Of a DNA stretch of 64,000 bases, positions 34,634 through 47,667 are shown one piece after another (position 1 is the first letter of the stretch; each line of letters begins with the position of its first letter). Made by a program: the position numbers and the translations under genes. Below the pieces are notes generated by a model, which was not told the origin of the DNA, ran no database searches, and saw nothing but the letters and a program-made list of their open reading frames with translations. The DNA comes from Carettochelys insculpta (Eukaryota > Chordata > Testudines > Carettochelyidae): contig NC_134152.1 in NCBI RefSeq assembly GCF_033958435.1, positions 22,728,001-22,792,000 on the forward strand, given 5' to 3'.

Positions 34634-34935
34634 GGCTGTGTCTAGATTGCTGAGAACTGATGGCAAAAACATGTAAATTGTGCAACACATTTGCCTATCT
34701 TTTGCAGACAGTTCTGTCGGGAGAGTCTTTTCCAACATTTGGCCAACCCACATAGGGCCAAATGTCAGAAACACCCCCTCTGTCAAGACATCCCTTCTTC
34801 CTCATGGAATGAGGTGCATCGGGATGTTGACAGAACACTCCCAACCAGCAGATCTTTTCTGAAAGAACTGCAGTCTGGACATGCGCTCTGTTGACAAAAC
34901 TTTTGTTGACAGAAGCCTGCAATCCAGGCATAGCC
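34634..34935. mobile_element. MITE of the ggctayrtctac group
   Basis: Ends ggctgtgtctagattgc and gcaatccaggcatagcc are inverted; both sides carry the 3-bp sequence aga. The inside has further inverted parts (cagttctgtcgggagagt). No coding capacity. Confidence 0.65.
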
Positions 34936-35122
34936 AGAGAGTGCTTCCCAGCCAGGGCAGAAAGACTCACACTAGTTCTGCTCCAGCTGTCACGCTAAAA
35001 TTAAAGTGCACATTGTGGCATAGGCTAGCTGTCCAATTATGAATTCACCCAGCACCCATCTCTGAACTCAGGTGGCTAACCTGTGCTGCCACCCATGTCA
35101 CGCTCTTTGCGCTGCAGTTTTA

Positions 35123-35525
35123 GGCTAAGTCCACACAGCAGCCTTATTTTGAAATAAACTATTTCAAAATAGCTATTGTGAAATAGGGCTGCTACACACA
35201 AAAGTGTATTTCAAAATAGCACCGAGCTCTTTCAAAACACAGTCTGCGCATATAGCACTTATTTGAAAATAGTGCCTATTGCAAAACAGGTGCTCTTAAG
35301 ACGGGGAATAATGCTTACTTTGAAATAAGCACTATCCCACATCTTAACAGGACCTATTTTGAAATAGGCGCTATTCTTTCTGCATTGAGGTTTACTGATT
35401 TCAAAATAACACACCCGCTATTTTGAATTTATTTCAAAATAGTGTGTGTGCAGTGTAGACAACAGCAAAGTAATTTCGAAATAACAGCTGTTATCTCGAA
35501 CTAACTTGGCTGTGTGGACATAGCC
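35123..35525. mobile_element. MITE of the ggctayrtctac group, inserted in an older repeat
   Basis: Starts ggctaagtccacacagc and ends gctgtgtggacatagcc. The interior is built of ttttgaaataa / ttatttcaaaa modules in both orientations. Flanks are tta and taa. Following sequence to 35700 (gatttgccccaagtgacgta) is MIR-like. Confidence 0.7.
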
Positions 35526-36599
35526 TAAGTGTGCTATGTCAAGCAGAACTAGCTTATGTTTGTCTACTCACACTAGGCACAGTGCAAACATAGCCTAAGT
35601 GATTTGCCCCAAGTGACGTAGAATGTCTGTACTATAATGAGGATTAGAATCCAAGTTTTCTGATTTATGGCCCTCTATTTGCTGCACTAGATCACCCTGC
35701 AGCACATGACAGGAAGAATAAAAACATGAAGTAAGAGAAGGCGTGAGTCAAAGCCCATTAAATTAAATGGAAAGACCTCCTGATTGACTTCAGTAGGCTT
35801 TAGATAAGGCTCATGATGCTATCCTCATCTGAGATTGTCTGGATTTTTTTTTTGTTCTGTAGGAAAAGAGAATTGGAAATTTTACAAACCTTACCACGCA
35901 GTACCATTACATTTCTCATAAACCCTGCCAAGTCAACACTAAATTCTGCAGAACTTTTGAAAGAAATAATTTCCAGCTCAATTCCTACCAAGTGACATTC
36001 TCGCCTCTGGACATCTGCCCTGCATCCTACTCCAGATCTCATGAGAATTCAATATATACTGAACTACTCAACCTCCACCCCTCAAAAAAAAAAGTCTTTG
36101 GATGAGGAGGAGGAGGAATAAGGTAACAAAGGTTTATGAAGCAGCAAGAAATCTGGCACAGGCACAGTGGTAAAACGAGGAAGCCCAAAGCTTGGAGCCC
36201 CTTCAAATGTGTAGTTTGGGCTTTTTGGGAAGATGGGAGAATAGGAAATGGGACAACGCTTTGGGAGGGAATTAAAGTTCATTCTGGTTTCATTCTCACC
36301 AGCCGATGTATCAGAAGCTTCTGTACCATCCATGGATCACACAGTATGAGGGGAAAAAAAAACCCAAAAAACAAATGGACAAATGTCTCAGATGTGTCTC
36401 TTTGAAAACAGCTGTCTCTCCATCATGGCCCTGCAGGAAGAACAGATTAGCATACAAGGAGGAACTTTCAAACACCCAGTAACTGTTTAGAATCCTAAGG
36501 CAGCTGAGTTCTGAGTCTCCCCCAGTCCTCAGCTCTGGGAGAACATAAAAGCTTGACAGTGCAGTAGACATGCACATACATGCTGGCCAGGATTCAAGC

Positions 36600-37735
36600 T
36601 TTTAATATTCCCTATCTTAGTGGCAGATGCATGGAAAGTTTTAGGTTTGGCTAAATATCACTTGCTGATCGCTGTATTGGCTGGATTGTTTCAGTCTAGC
36701 ACAGCAGCTTTGCCAATGGCAGCAGTTCAGATCATCTTTCTAAAGCTCCAATACTGCCTAAACTCTTAAGCACATCTGGGCCGCATGGAGTGTCACGTCT
36801 GTACTACACTGTTAGATCCTCACATATGCTTAGGTATGTATTCTTCTTTCAACAGTCCTCAGTTCAAAAACAATTGCCTATAATGACAATTTGTGACTTA
36901 AGACAATACTGGAAAACAATTTATTTTAGAGATTACAGAATCACATTGTCAATGCATCATTTTAAATCCCTAGCTCTCCCATCTCTGCTACATACCAACC
37001 CACCTTACTGAGTGGGAACCACTGCAGGTTTTTTTCAACAAAAATATTACTATTTTCAGTCCCTCTAAAATATCTATCCAGAGCAGGATGTTTCAATAGA
37101 TGTTGACAATAGTCCTACCTACCTACTTTGGTCTGGAAAAACAAACAAACAAAAACAGAAAACAAAACAATCCTCTCCCCCCAATTTTATTACTTCTGAA
37201 CACAGTTTAAATGTTTGTTACTAGTATCTTCTTTGTTATTGCTTGGTATCCCCCATCTGGCAAATGACCTGACCACAATTGCTTGCTATAATTTTTTAGT
37301 TACATAGGAGATTCACATAACAGGCAATTAGCTAATCACCTGCTTGGAGTTCATATGCCATCTATACTTTGTAGAAGCCAGGATTATGCTTGTCTGTAAA
37401 ATGGGGTGAATGTTTTAAAATAGGCATCAGCACGTACTGCTATTATATTCAGCATTTTTGAAACTACTGTGGATTTTGGGGCTGTTAGAAGTTAGAATAT
37501 ACAATAGCAATAATTGCACAACATTGTCACATCACTGGGAGCAACACTAACACATAGCATTATAATTTCAGTAACCAATAGGAGAGCAATGTGATCAATG
37601 GCAAGTTTAATGTTCAGATCCTCTAACCATTCCTTTTTAGACAGAGTTACTGACTGGAAAAAGCAAGTAATCAATAGTCACTGTATTTGGATCAATTTTC
37701 CAGATAAGGTTAATTAGATTTGCTTTCAGACACCT
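36600..37735. other. Region upstream of PDZD9, nothing recognised
   Basis: AT-rich DNA. A 5' exon of PDZD9 may hide here or up to the MOSMO promoter, but none could be supported. Confidence 0.4.
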
Positions 37736-37739
37736 AATA

Positions 37740-38165
37740 GTACAGATAATTAGCATTTTGATAGTGCATTATATTTTCAAAGTCCTGTAGAGACATGAAT
37801 TAATCCTGACAATGCCCCAGTTTTTATCCCTATTTTCCACTTGTTGAAACTGTAATGCTTTGAAATTCAGCAAATTGCCCAAGGTCACAAAGTGAGATAG
37901 TGGTGGAAACTTGAACTAGAATGCAGGAGAAAGGGTGATGGTGTGATTAAGACTCTGGTCTGTGTTTTAGCAGATCAGAATTTGATTTCCAACTCTATTA
38001 TACGCTTTGTATAGGACTCGAGCAAGTCACTCTAGTCTCTCTGCACTTTTGATTCCTCATCTATAAAATAGGAAAATATTTTTCTTACCGCATAAAGGCA
38101 TTGTGAAGATAAGTCTATTAACATTGTGAAGTGCTTACATACTACAGTAATGGAGGTCATATAGG
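37740..38165. repeat. Two MIR-like ancient SINE relics
   Basis: 37740-37935 holds caaattgcccaaggtcacaa with nearby MIR-type phrases. 37950-38165 holds attcctcatctataaaatag and attgtgaagtgcttacatac, the well-known MIR 3' half. Confidence 0.55.
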
Positions 38166-38970
38166 TATACCGCCTTGCAGATTGCCTATCTCCTATGAGT
38201 CAGCCTGTGGTAAAGGAGAGCTCAATCACCCCCAGACCCCACTGCCTTCAGTTAAGCAGAACTTAACACTGTCAAGACCGTACTGCAAAGTGGCACAAAC
38301 CAGGCAACAGTGCCATGGTATCCTTTGACATGTTGGGTACCAATCTCCACAGCCAAGCTAAAAGGATTATGGTGGTCTGTCCGCATTTGTGCAACAAATG
38401 CCCTGCCACAAAAGGATGAACTTGTCCCCAAAAGCACAAGACCTTCCCTCAAAATAAGAGGGACTCTCTCCTCTAAGGAGAAGGGAGTTGTCCCCTCCCC
38501 CAAACCCACTTAAAGAAAGCCTCCTCCCACACCAGAGCCCTGCCGCACACCCAAACTCCGCCGTGCTCCGCACCCACAGCCCTTCCCCTCCTGTGCCAAA
38601 CCAGTGATGGGGGCCCGCCAAGGCTCCTCTAGGGGCGCGCAGCACTTCCTACATAGGCCCCACCCACCTGCCTCAATACCCACTAAAAATGCCTCGTCCT
38701 CGCCGCATCGCCCCCGCTCCCGTGTCTGCCCACCCCTTGGAGAAGCCCTGTCCCTCGCTTGCTATCCGCCACGCCCATTTTCAAAAGCCACGCCCACTAG
38801 TCCCTGAAGCCCCGCCCCTCCGCCCTGGAAAAGGCTGGTCTAGTCTAGTCTCAGGGGATCCCCGCCCATCTCCGTAGAGGCCCCGCCCCCTCACGGAAGC
38901 CCTGCCTCTGTCTGGGGAAAATGTGAAGAAGAAGGGGTTTCATTTCCGGAGCACCTTGATGCGCCCCTGT

Positions 38971-38980
38971 TCACTTCCGG
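38971..38980 (+). promoter_or_regulatory. ETS/GABP-type site
   Basis: tcacttccgg is a good ETS core (acttccgg), about 160 bp before the MOSMO ATG. A second, catttccgga, lies at 38941. TATA-less CpG promoters often start near such sites. Confidence 0.5.
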
Positions 38981-39141
38981 TGTTGCTGGAGACTCGGGGG
39001 GGTCCCCATTCTTGGTGCCGCTGCTGGAGGGAGGGTGGGAGTCGAGGGCTCATGGAGCCGCGGCTGTGAGGAGCCTCCGGCCCGGGCCCGGTGTGGGAGC
39101 CGGGCGGAGGCCGGAGCCGGGAGCCGCCGGAGCCGGAGGAG

Positions 39142-39247
39142 ATGGACAAACTGACCATCATCTCAGGATGCCTCTTTTTGGCCGCCGACATCTTCGCCAT
39201 CGCGAGCCTGGCGAACCCGGACTGGATCAACACCGGGGAGTCCGCGG
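39142..39247 (+). CDS. MOSMO: MOSMO exon 1, coding part
   Basis: MOSMO (C16orf52, modulator of Smoothened) is a small four-pass membrane protein that with MEGF8 and MGRN1 lowers surface Smoothened and so damps Hedgehog signalling. Codons MDKLTIISGCLFLAADIF, then AIASLANPDWINTGESA plus one base, differ from human by one Ile-to-Leu change as I recall it. The donor gtgagg follows in phase 1. The ATG context is gaggagatgg. This exon holds the first membrane segment. Exons 2 and 3, about 130 residues, were not found, so intron 1 runs at least 24.7 kb to the window end, as in other vertebrates where it is very long. Confidence 0.94.
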
Positions 39248-39559
39248 GTGAGGGACTGAGCGGGCCTGGAGCGGATCAGCAGCGAGGCGTCAGGGCCAGC
39301 CGCCGGGGTGGCAGCGTGGGTTAAAACTAGAGCCCCCGGGGGTGATGAGGGGGCCGGACGCGGGACGCAGCAGGTGAAGGAGGCAGGGGCAACTGAATCG
39401 CTCCTTGCTGGGGCTGGAGCTGGGAACACGCGCGGGAAGTGGCGCAGGGCCACTGAGGGTGGGTCAGCATCACGGAACCTATGGCTGAGGGGCTGGGAAG
39501 CGGCGGGCCCAGACTTAGTCGAGAGGACGAGCGTTTCGATAAAGAAGCCAGTGGTCCGG

Positions 39560-41390
39560 ACTTGGTCACTGGAACAGTTCAGGTAGAATGGGGGGACCCT
39601 TCCTAAATGAACTTGTGTGGATGGTTCCCAGGTGAAGGAGGCTGGTAGTTCTGAGTACTAGCAAACCCTGGACTAGATCAGCTTTGGGGGAGTCTTGAGC
39701 ATAGGAGGGTCCTGCAGGGATGCAGAGTCAGGGAGAAAGTGATACTGTAGTTGGTCAGAACAGGATATATTCTGGTGAAAATCTGTTGGAGAAAGGCACG
39801 AGGGACATAGAGTATTTGAGTCTGACCAGTAGTGGGAGAGAGGCCCTGGTGCGCATCTGTCTTGAGTGGGGCAGGTTACAGTCCCTCTTCTGGCTGCACT
39901 TCTCCCCATGCTTACTGATCTTTGCATACCCCTTTCATGGCTCATCAAAGTTGTGGGAGCTCCTTGTCAGCCTGGTTTTGGGTATGATGGCCATTTATAA
40001 GACCAAGGAGAGGAGGCTGGCAGAGGGGGACGGTGGGGGACGGGACTGTGACTGTGGTGTGTACTTTCCTTCCTTGTTCCATTCGTGCATCTGGGCAGAG
40101 TTCCCCTGGGTGGTGTCCACTGGCTTTCTTGATGCTTTTGGAGGCCAGTGGGCACTGTCTGGGGCTCTCTGCTTGGTGTCCTCTTCTGTCTCCCTTATTT
40201 TGGCCCTATGACCTCCACCCCATCCCTATTTTTCTTTTTAATTGTTTCCTGTAATTATTTGGATTCCCAAGACTAGTGGATCCCCCTGGAGGGGGGACCT
40301 TACAGCTATATAGGGCAAGCTTGCGCCTGCCCACTTCTCAGTTCCCCAGTAGAACTGGTCTGTATTAGTGGGAGCAGTCTGTGGTTTGAGTGAGAGATTC
40401 TGTGAGAGGAGAATCTGCAGGTGAGGGATTTTTGGAGCACTGCATGGCCAGTTTGAACTGGATCAGTACTAGGTGAAATCTCTGCATGTAGTCATACTGG
40501 ATTAAAAATTAAACAAAACAGCATTAAAAATCTTGGATGGATTAAAAATGGTGAGTGATGTGGACAAGAAACTAGTTTGGTTTGGATCAGTGCTGGAATA
40601 CCAATCATGGGTACTCCATAATTGATAAGAGAGTGCATGTGGTTCAGCCTTACCATCCCAGAATGGGCCAACACCAGATTGTGAAGTCACGGAGAAGAGT
40701 GGCCTATCTGAATTGGACTGGAATAATAACAGTAAGTTCACATTGAGGAAAACCTTGGGATAAGGGGCAAGATGGAGCTTCATCTATCAGCCCAGTCTGA
40801 TTGCATCTTGTGGAATATTTTGGGCATTTCTCTTCTCCTATGTAGCTGTGCATTGGTGTAGAAACTCTTTGAAAACCCCAATATTACCTATACATCAAAA
40901 GCAAAATAAACTAAATTGAAATTTTTGGAAGCTAAAGGGACAGATAAGACCACTACACTTTCTTCACTAGCTTTTAGTCACCGTGGACAGTAAATTTAGA
41001 ACAGTTTATCCATATATAGTTGCAGAAGTTCCCATCCCTGTCTTTGGTTTCCAGGATAGTGACTGTACTGCCTTCCTTCTTCCTCCTATACTTCCTCTGC
41101 AATTTGTAATTGGTTTATAACTGATTTCACTTTTTGGGTCTCTGCTGTTGTGTTAGCATTTTTAATGTTGGAAATAAGCTTTAGATCTCATTTTCCCTCC
41201 TCCCTCTTTCAAAATTTTTTTTTCATATGATGTTTTCAAATCTACTCTCAGGCTTAAACCTATATGTTTTGTAATGTGATATTTGACGTTGTTCCTTTTA
41301 AAGAAGGGCTCAAGTCTCTTTGCTAATACTCCAATTGTTTTTTTTCTATAAGTAAATACATAGTTTTATTTATAATTCATCTTGGCTATG
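39560..41390 (+). other. MOSMO intron 1, first part, nothing recognised
   Basis: No element assigned. An open frame of 163 codons at 39720-40211 has no recognisable domain and is taken as chance. Confidence 0.4.
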
Positions 41391-41393
41391 TCT

Positions 41394-41819
41394 ACACTAG
41401 CCAAAAACTTTGAAATTGCGATGCAAATGGCCATTTCGAAGTTTACCAGTGAAGCTCTGAAATACATATTGAGCGCCTCATTAGCATGCGGGCGGCCGCG
41501 GCACTTGGAAATTGACGCAGCTCGCCGCCGCATGGCTCATCAAGACGGGGCTCCTTTTCGAAAGGACCCTGGCTACTTGGAAGTCCCCTTATTCCTATCT
41601 GCTCAGAGGAATAAGGGGACTTCGAAGTAGCCAGGGTCCTTTCGAAAAGGAGCTCCATCTGGACGAGCCGCGCGGTGGCAAGACACGTCAATTTCCAAGT
41701 GCCGCGGCCACCCACCTGCTAATGAGGCACTAAATATGTATTTCAGCACTTCATTGGTAAACTTCGAAATGGCCATTTGCATGGCCATTTTGAAGCTTTT
41801 GGCTAGTGTAGACACAGCC
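41394..41819. mobile_element. 426-bp palindromic MITE, full-length copy of the 23464 family
   Basis: Ends ggctatgtctacactagcc and ggctagtgtagacacagcc are inverted. The two halves meet around 41596-41615 (gctcagaggaataagggg), so the whole element can fold into one hairpin. No clear target duplication. Confidence 0.8.
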
Positions 41820-41989
41820 CATATCTGTTGGTGGGGCGGGTCTTGCCCTGAAGAAATGGGAAGTAAGACTAGAATAGTGCTGCTATACTTTCTAGACCCC
41901 AACACCTGACAATGGGCAAAGCAATCTAAATTGAGCTCTCACTGACATTCAGATCTTGTGGCTGTCCACATAGAAGAGATATAGATTAA

Positions 41990-43105
41990 GATAATAAGAA
42001 TAGCCATACAGGGTCTGACCAGTGGTCCATTAAGGCCAGTAGTCTGTCTTCTGTCAGTGGCGAGTGCCAGACACTTCAGAGGGAATGTCCTCCAACATCA
42101 GCTTTCAGTAGTCACAAATTTAGGGGCACTGAGAGCATAGGTTTTGATGGACCTGTCCTCTGTGAACTTATTTAATTCACTTTGAACCCGGTTGTGCATA
42201 TGACCTTCATAAGATCTCCTGGCAGCAAGTTCCAAGGTTGTCTATGCAATGTGTAGAGAAGTGCTTCTTTATGTTTGGTTTAATTATGCTGCCTGTTTCA
42301 TTGGGTGACCTCTTGGTTCATGTGTTATGTGAAGGGGTAAATAAGACTTACTGACTTTCTCCACATAATTGATGTTTTTAAGTACCTCTGTCATATTCCC
42401 CCCTCCTTCGTCTCTTTTCCAAGTAAAATAAGTTCCAGTCTTTTTAATATCTCTTACAGGGAAGTATTTCCTTTCCCCTAGTAATCTTTCTTGCTCTTCT
42501 CTGTGCTTTCTGTAATTCTACTGTATCTTTGAAATTGTGCAGCCAGATCTACATACAGTAATCAAATTATAGGTGAATCATAGGCTTTAAGATATTCTTT
42601 GTCTTCTTAGCTATCCTTTTCCTAATGACCTGACATTCTGCTAGTTTTTTTTAGATTCTGGTGGTTACCAGATGTTTTCAGAGAACTATCCATGGTGATT
42701 CCAAGATCTCTTCCTTTGATTCTACATTAGTTGTTACCACCGATCATTTTATATGTATAATTGGGATTATGTTTTCCAACAAGCATTACTTTCCATTTAT
42801 CAGTGATGAATTTCATCTGCCATTTTCATGATCAATCACGTTGTTTTTTGTGATATCCTTTTGTACTTCTTTGCGGTCTGCTTTGGACTTAAATATCCTC
42901 AATACTTTCGTATTGTCTGATATATTGGTGAGGCATTGTTTCCCTTTACAAAAGCTGTGTTGACTCTTCCCAAAGTAACATGTTTATCTACAGTTTCAAC
43001 CAGTTTGCCTGGTACTGAAATTGGGCTCACTGTCCTGTAATTGCTAGGATCACTTCTGCAGCTTTTTTAAAAGATCAGTGGCATGTTAGTTATCTACCAG
43101 TCATC
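41990..43105 (-). mobile_element. CR1 LINE, 3' region, decayed
   Basis: Begins with the reversed 3' terminus (agggtctgaccagtggtcca) and continues inward through recognisable CR1 phrases: tctcttttccaagtaaaata, gatgttttcagagaactatc, atttatcagtgatgaatttc, tttcaaccagtttgcctggt. About 1.1 kb, full of stops. Confidence 0.75.
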
Positions 43106-44011
43106 TGGTGCAGAGACTGATTTTAAGTGATAGATTACATACAACACTTAGTAGTTGTGCAATTCATATTAGATTTCCTTCAGAACTTCACTGAGTCCAC
43201 GTGGAGCCTCCTTGCCCATGGTGCCACCGTTACAAACTAAAATGTCTTACAATGAACGACACATTTATACTGCTTTGTGTACTACACACTGAAATATTTA
43301 TAGTTCAGTTGATTTATAGTTATATGGTAAAAATGACAAAGTAAGCACTTTTTTAGTAATAGTGTATTGTGACACTTGTATTTTTATGTCTGATTTTTGT
43401 AAGCAAGTAGTTCTTAAGTGAGATGAACCTTGTTGCGGGGAGGGTACACAAGACCAATCAGCCTCCTGAAAGTGGTACAGAAGTCTGGAAAATTTGAGAA
43501 TCACGGCTTTCGGGAGTCTAGGAACAGCCTCCTCTGACACATGGCTTCTCCTCCGACTCACCCAGCTTCCTACTTCTGCTGCTGCTTTCACAGCTTAACA
43601 GGAATCCCTGCTACGAAAGCTGGCCTCTCTCTCCTGCTTCTTTTGCCTTGCTGGTGAATTTCTTGTTGTGTTAAGATTTGTCTGCACTGGGAGTTGCTGT
43701 GCAGCAAGTCTGAGTGTGATGTTATAGCCCACCAAATTGCTGTGGAATAACTCACTGTATAGACATGACTATGGTGCAGTGAAAGTCCCGGAGTATGATT
43801 TAATATATTACTACTTCAGAATGTAGTATGCTAAGTCATACTGGCTGACAAATTACTGTGTGGCAACCTTGGCTTTTGGAGTAGTTTGCCATATAAGTGA
43901 ACATTTAGTTCCTCTACAAAATCTAATTTTCCTTGTTTTGCTGCTGGAGAAATTTCACAGGTACAAACCCCAGCCTGCTTCAGGAAAGTTGGAGAAAACT
44001 GTATTCCTCTA

Positions 44012-44272
44012 GGCTACATGTACACTAGAAGCATCTGTCTACAGATATTACTGTCAGAAACGAGGTTCTGACAAAACTTCTGTCAACAGATCACATCTAC
44101 ACATAAAAGCAGATTGATCTGCTGTGTCGACAAAAGGGCCTTCTGGACCATCTACGCGGCTTTTTTGTTGACAGTTTCTGTCAACAAAATGCATTTTGTG
44201 TGCAGACGCACTGTGAGTTTTGTTTGCAAAACCCCAGTTTCATCTATACTAGAGAGTTTTGTAGACATAGCC
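44012..44272. mobile_element. MITE of the ggctayrtctac group
   Basis: Ends ggctacatgtacactag and ctatactagagagttttgta...catagcc are inverted; cta flanks both sides (44009-44011 and 44273-44275). The interior has ctgtcaacaga/ttctgtcaacaa modules. Confidence 0.7.
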
Positions 44273-44289
44273 CTAAACTTTAGCCATCT

Positions 44290-44330
44290 TATTCTCTCTG
44301 GGACACAGACTAGCATGGCTACCCCTCTTA
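44290..44330 (+). repeat. Terminal scrap of the PLE tail
   Basis: gggacacagactagcatggc followed by tacccctctta is the extreme 3' end of the PLE tail only. Confidence 0.45.
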
Positions 44331-44398
44331 TATTAACTATACAGAGTTCGTAATATCAAACAAATTCCTTAATGGCACATGTAGAGATTCCCTCAGAT

Positions 44399-45200
44399 CA
44401 GGGGTCTGCAACCTGAGGCTCCATAGCCACATCTGGCTTTTTAAGGATTTCTTTGTGGTTCCCAGCACTAGAGTTGCACAGTGTTTTTTGTTTGTTTTTA
44501 AACTTGTAGTTGTTTTCGATAAATGGTGAACATCTAAAAGCCCAAAAATGAACAACTCATATCTAAGTAGCAAACAATATGGCTACATCTACACTTACAA
44601 AAAACTTTGAAATGGTCATGCTAATAGCCAAATCAAAGAATACTAATGAGGTGCTGAAATGAATATTCAGCACCTCATTAGCATTCTTTGATATGGCCAT
44701 CAGCATGGCCATTTTGAAGTTTTTCGTAAGTGTAGACACAGCCTATGTGATCTCAAAACATTGTATAAATCCTCCATTAATATGTGCAGTTCATCGTGAG
44801 ATATTATACATATCTGTGTTTTGATCATGTTGCTCATAAAGTGTTGATTTTCGAAAGGGAAAAGGAAACTTGCAGTATTCCTGCTGTGAAGGGCATCATA
44901 CATTTGAAGAAAGAAGAATAAAATTAAATGTGAAATAAAATTGGCATAATTAAAGTGGAGTTGGCATGGCTTCAAAAAAAAGAAAAATCGAAGATGAAAA
45001 CAGAATTTCAAACTGGGCCCAATCCTTTGCATTTATATTGAGTTTGTCTGGGCTTCCTTTATGTCTCACTGGCAATGCGAAATTCGCTCCCTGCCCCCAC
45101 ACACAAAAAAAAATGCAACCCCAAGAGAATATGTATAAACAGTTTGCAAACATACTGCAGTACATGTGCATCACATTACAAATAATTGTGTGCAAAGGAG
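44399..45200 (+). mobile_element. hAT-like element copy, interrupted by a MITE
   Basis: Starts caggggtctgcaacctgagg and matches the 58653 copy across tctaaaagccca, atgaacaactcatatctaa, tttgatcatgttgct and attcctgctgtgaagggca. The right end is missing. A MITE sits at 44581-44743. Confidence 0.7.
44581..44743. mobile_element. 163-bp palindromic MITE nested in a hAT-like element
   Basis: Ends ggctacatctacacttac and gtaagtgtagacacagcc; tat flanks both sides. The related hAT copy at 58825 has the empty site (agcaagtgatacgtgatct), proving insertion after the hAT copy was in place. Interior is one hairpin around gaatattcagcacctc. Confidence 0.85.
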
Positions 45201-45249
45201 GCGAGTGGAGAGAAGCAAGAGGAGTTTTTCTAGGCACAGCAGAGGTGGG

Positions 45250-45610
45250 GGAGGAGTTCTCAGCAGCAAGGGGCTAGGGCCCCTGCCCAGGTGGCCCTGA
45301 AATTCAACGTGAGACCAGAAAGAACTGATTGCACGGGGGAAGCCAATCCAGGAGCGGGGAATGTGCTGTTGCTTCTACTACCTGGAGGAGCTATGGGGTC
45401 GGGAACTGTCTGGGGAAATAGCCCGGGGAGAAGAGCTGCGTTGTCCAGGGCAAAGGGAGCCCTTCCCCACTAGTAAGAGCCACACAGGGTCCCTGGGCCG
45501 GAATCTGGAATGAGTGGGCAGGCCCTGAATTCACCCCAGGCCACCCTGCCCATCCCAAGAAGGGCAACGGCGTTCTGGCCATGGGGCCAGTGGACTGAAT
45601 AGAGGCCCAG
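45250..45610. other. GC-rich block, unassigned
   Basis: A GC-rich patch in an AT-rich intron, with no protein or element recognised. It could be part of an LTR or other repeat. 45610-46800 beyond it shows nothing recognisable. Confidence 0.3.
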
Positions 45611-46804
45611 ATCCCAGGAACAAGGTTAGCCTTACCACAATATATAATTATTAAAAGTAAAGCTTTTGCCTAATATAATCCTACAGCTGGAATGTCCCAC
45701 TGTCAGTAATATAGAAAATAGAATACTGTTAATTACTTTGATAGTTTATTAAAAACACTTGTGCTGTTCATATCCACTCAGTGCTGAGATAGGAACATTA
45801 TTACGTAAATTCCATTTGTATTTTTGCCAAAGTGGAAAAAAAACAGTAGGTCAAACTTTTAATCCTGACCTACTTTTCATAAAATACAAGAGAACAGTTC
45901 TAGTTTTCTCTACAACTGTCTCTTTTCTGATCTTGGAGCACAGTGATGGGATCCAGCTTTATCTTTTCTGATGTCAAATGTAGGATGTGACATATGTTGG
46001 ACCACTCATCAATTGAGTCCTGGTATCTTTGATACTCAGCTGATCTCTTGATACTTCAGAAAGGGTGACCTAGATGACTTGTGGAATACAAAATGCTAAG
46101 TGGATTAAAGGTTAGATTCTTCTGTCTGAATTAGTGTCAGAAAGAAATGGACTTTGAGGTGCTAGAGATCAAACATAATGCTGAAACTATTTCTGTATTT
46201 TCTTAATAAGAAGAAATAGGCTCTGTGGGATAACTTACATAGGACATCAGTATTGCATTTCTGTCGTGTTGAGGTGCCCTAGTTATGCACCAGGACCCTG
46301 TCATGCATGGTACTGTACAGAGAGAACAAAAGGATAATGAAACTTCTGTTCATTCCCTTCTCAAGTGTGAGATCAGTAAAATGATCCAGTAGAAGAGTTA
46401 CACTGCTTCTGGAAGAAGGAATGTGAACACACAGGTTGGGTAGGCAAAGATTTCCTTGATTTATACTAAGGAGTTAGGCAAGAATTGAAGAAAAATTAAA
46501 GTAGTGTACAATTTCTGTGTGAAAGAAAAGAGGTCAAGATAAACTACCTGGCTTCTCTTCAAACTGAATCTTTATTTGATGACAGCCTCATAATATATAA
46601 TGATTTACAATCATTTACATTTTTAAATATTAGTTCAGTGAATAGTGCTCAATTTAGGGTTGAACCTCAGCGCCAACCTCTTTTCCTCCAGACATGTTAA
46701 TGCTGCATTAGCAAGGGTGGGCTGTCCTTGTGCTTGGTATTTCAAATATCTTGTAGTTTTTAGTTAATAATAGTAACATTAGTCACTGACAGCCAAAGTT
46801 ATAG

Positions 46805-47155
46805 CTGGTCATGTTCATAGACAGTAAATGCAAGCTGTCTAGCTTTTTGATGCACATGATTAAGCCAACAGCCACACTGCCACAGAAGATCAACCCAGTC
46901 AGGGTCTATTTTCTGTGGTTTTGTTTCACGCATGCATTAAACGGCACTTTCCACATTCAAAGTCAACCCCAGAACTCCTTGCAAGTGGTGAGGATTAAGG
47001 AAGGTCAGTGGGAGGAATGCTCCCATTGACCTTCTCCTGCGCAGACAGCCTTAGACTTCGACCACTAAGTCGTTTTTTAGCTACACAAATAGCGTAGCTA
47101 AAATTGCATGTCAGCGTTCAACTGCTATGTCTAGTATAGACACAATCTGAGGTGA
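46805..47155. repeat. Probable MITE-related fragment
   Basis: The right part (gacttcgaccactaagtcg, ctgctatgtctagtatagac, acaatctga) resembles the ggctayrtctac MITE ends. The left end is not clear. Confidence 0.35.
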
Positions 47156-47667
47156 CTCCCCACTTCACTTCCTGTTTTGTTTCATAGTTCTCTCTTTTCA
47201 CTGTTTCTTCTTTCTTCTCAATCACACTGTTTACCTTCCCCAAGCTTTTCTGCCCAAGCTTAACCTCCGTACAGTGTTGCTCCATCTGTTGTTGCTAAAC
47301 AATTCCTGCCCCATCTTGTAGATGCTGTGACTGTAGATGTAGATGTTGTGTAGTTCAGTGGGGGTAGAGGAGGAGGAAATGCAGAGAAAAAGGAAAGCCA
47401 TCAAGTATCCAGCACTGATCCTGCAACTCTGATACAGAGAAGGAGGCAGACATCCTTGTTCCCAAGTGGTCCAGTGCCAGGAGGCTTGAAATCCTGGATA
47501 TTGAATGTCAGTAATGGAGTGAGTGCAAACTGGTGAACTATCGATACCAAGTATCAGTGGATTACCATCTGATACCTGCGTAGTGAGATCTGTGAAATGG
47601 GACAGATGCCACCAATTCATTCTTAGTGCAAAAAATGTCCACATTATAAACAACATTCCTCTAGCTT

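Larger units (their letters stand above)
38520..39560 (+). promoter_or_regulatory. CpG-island promoter of MOSMO, possibly shared with PDZD9
   Basis: CpG- and GC-rich region around MOSMO exon 1. Several Sp1-type GC boxes (ccccgcccct near 38810, ccccgccccct near 38881, ccacgccc near 38770) precede the ETS site. PDZD9 points the other way, so bidirectional use is possible, but no PDZD9 exon was found here. Confidence 0.7.

Noticed and set aside
39720..40211. 163-codon open frame downstream of MOSMO exon 1
   Set aside because: No recognised domain, low-complexity aromatic/Leu composition, inside an intron.
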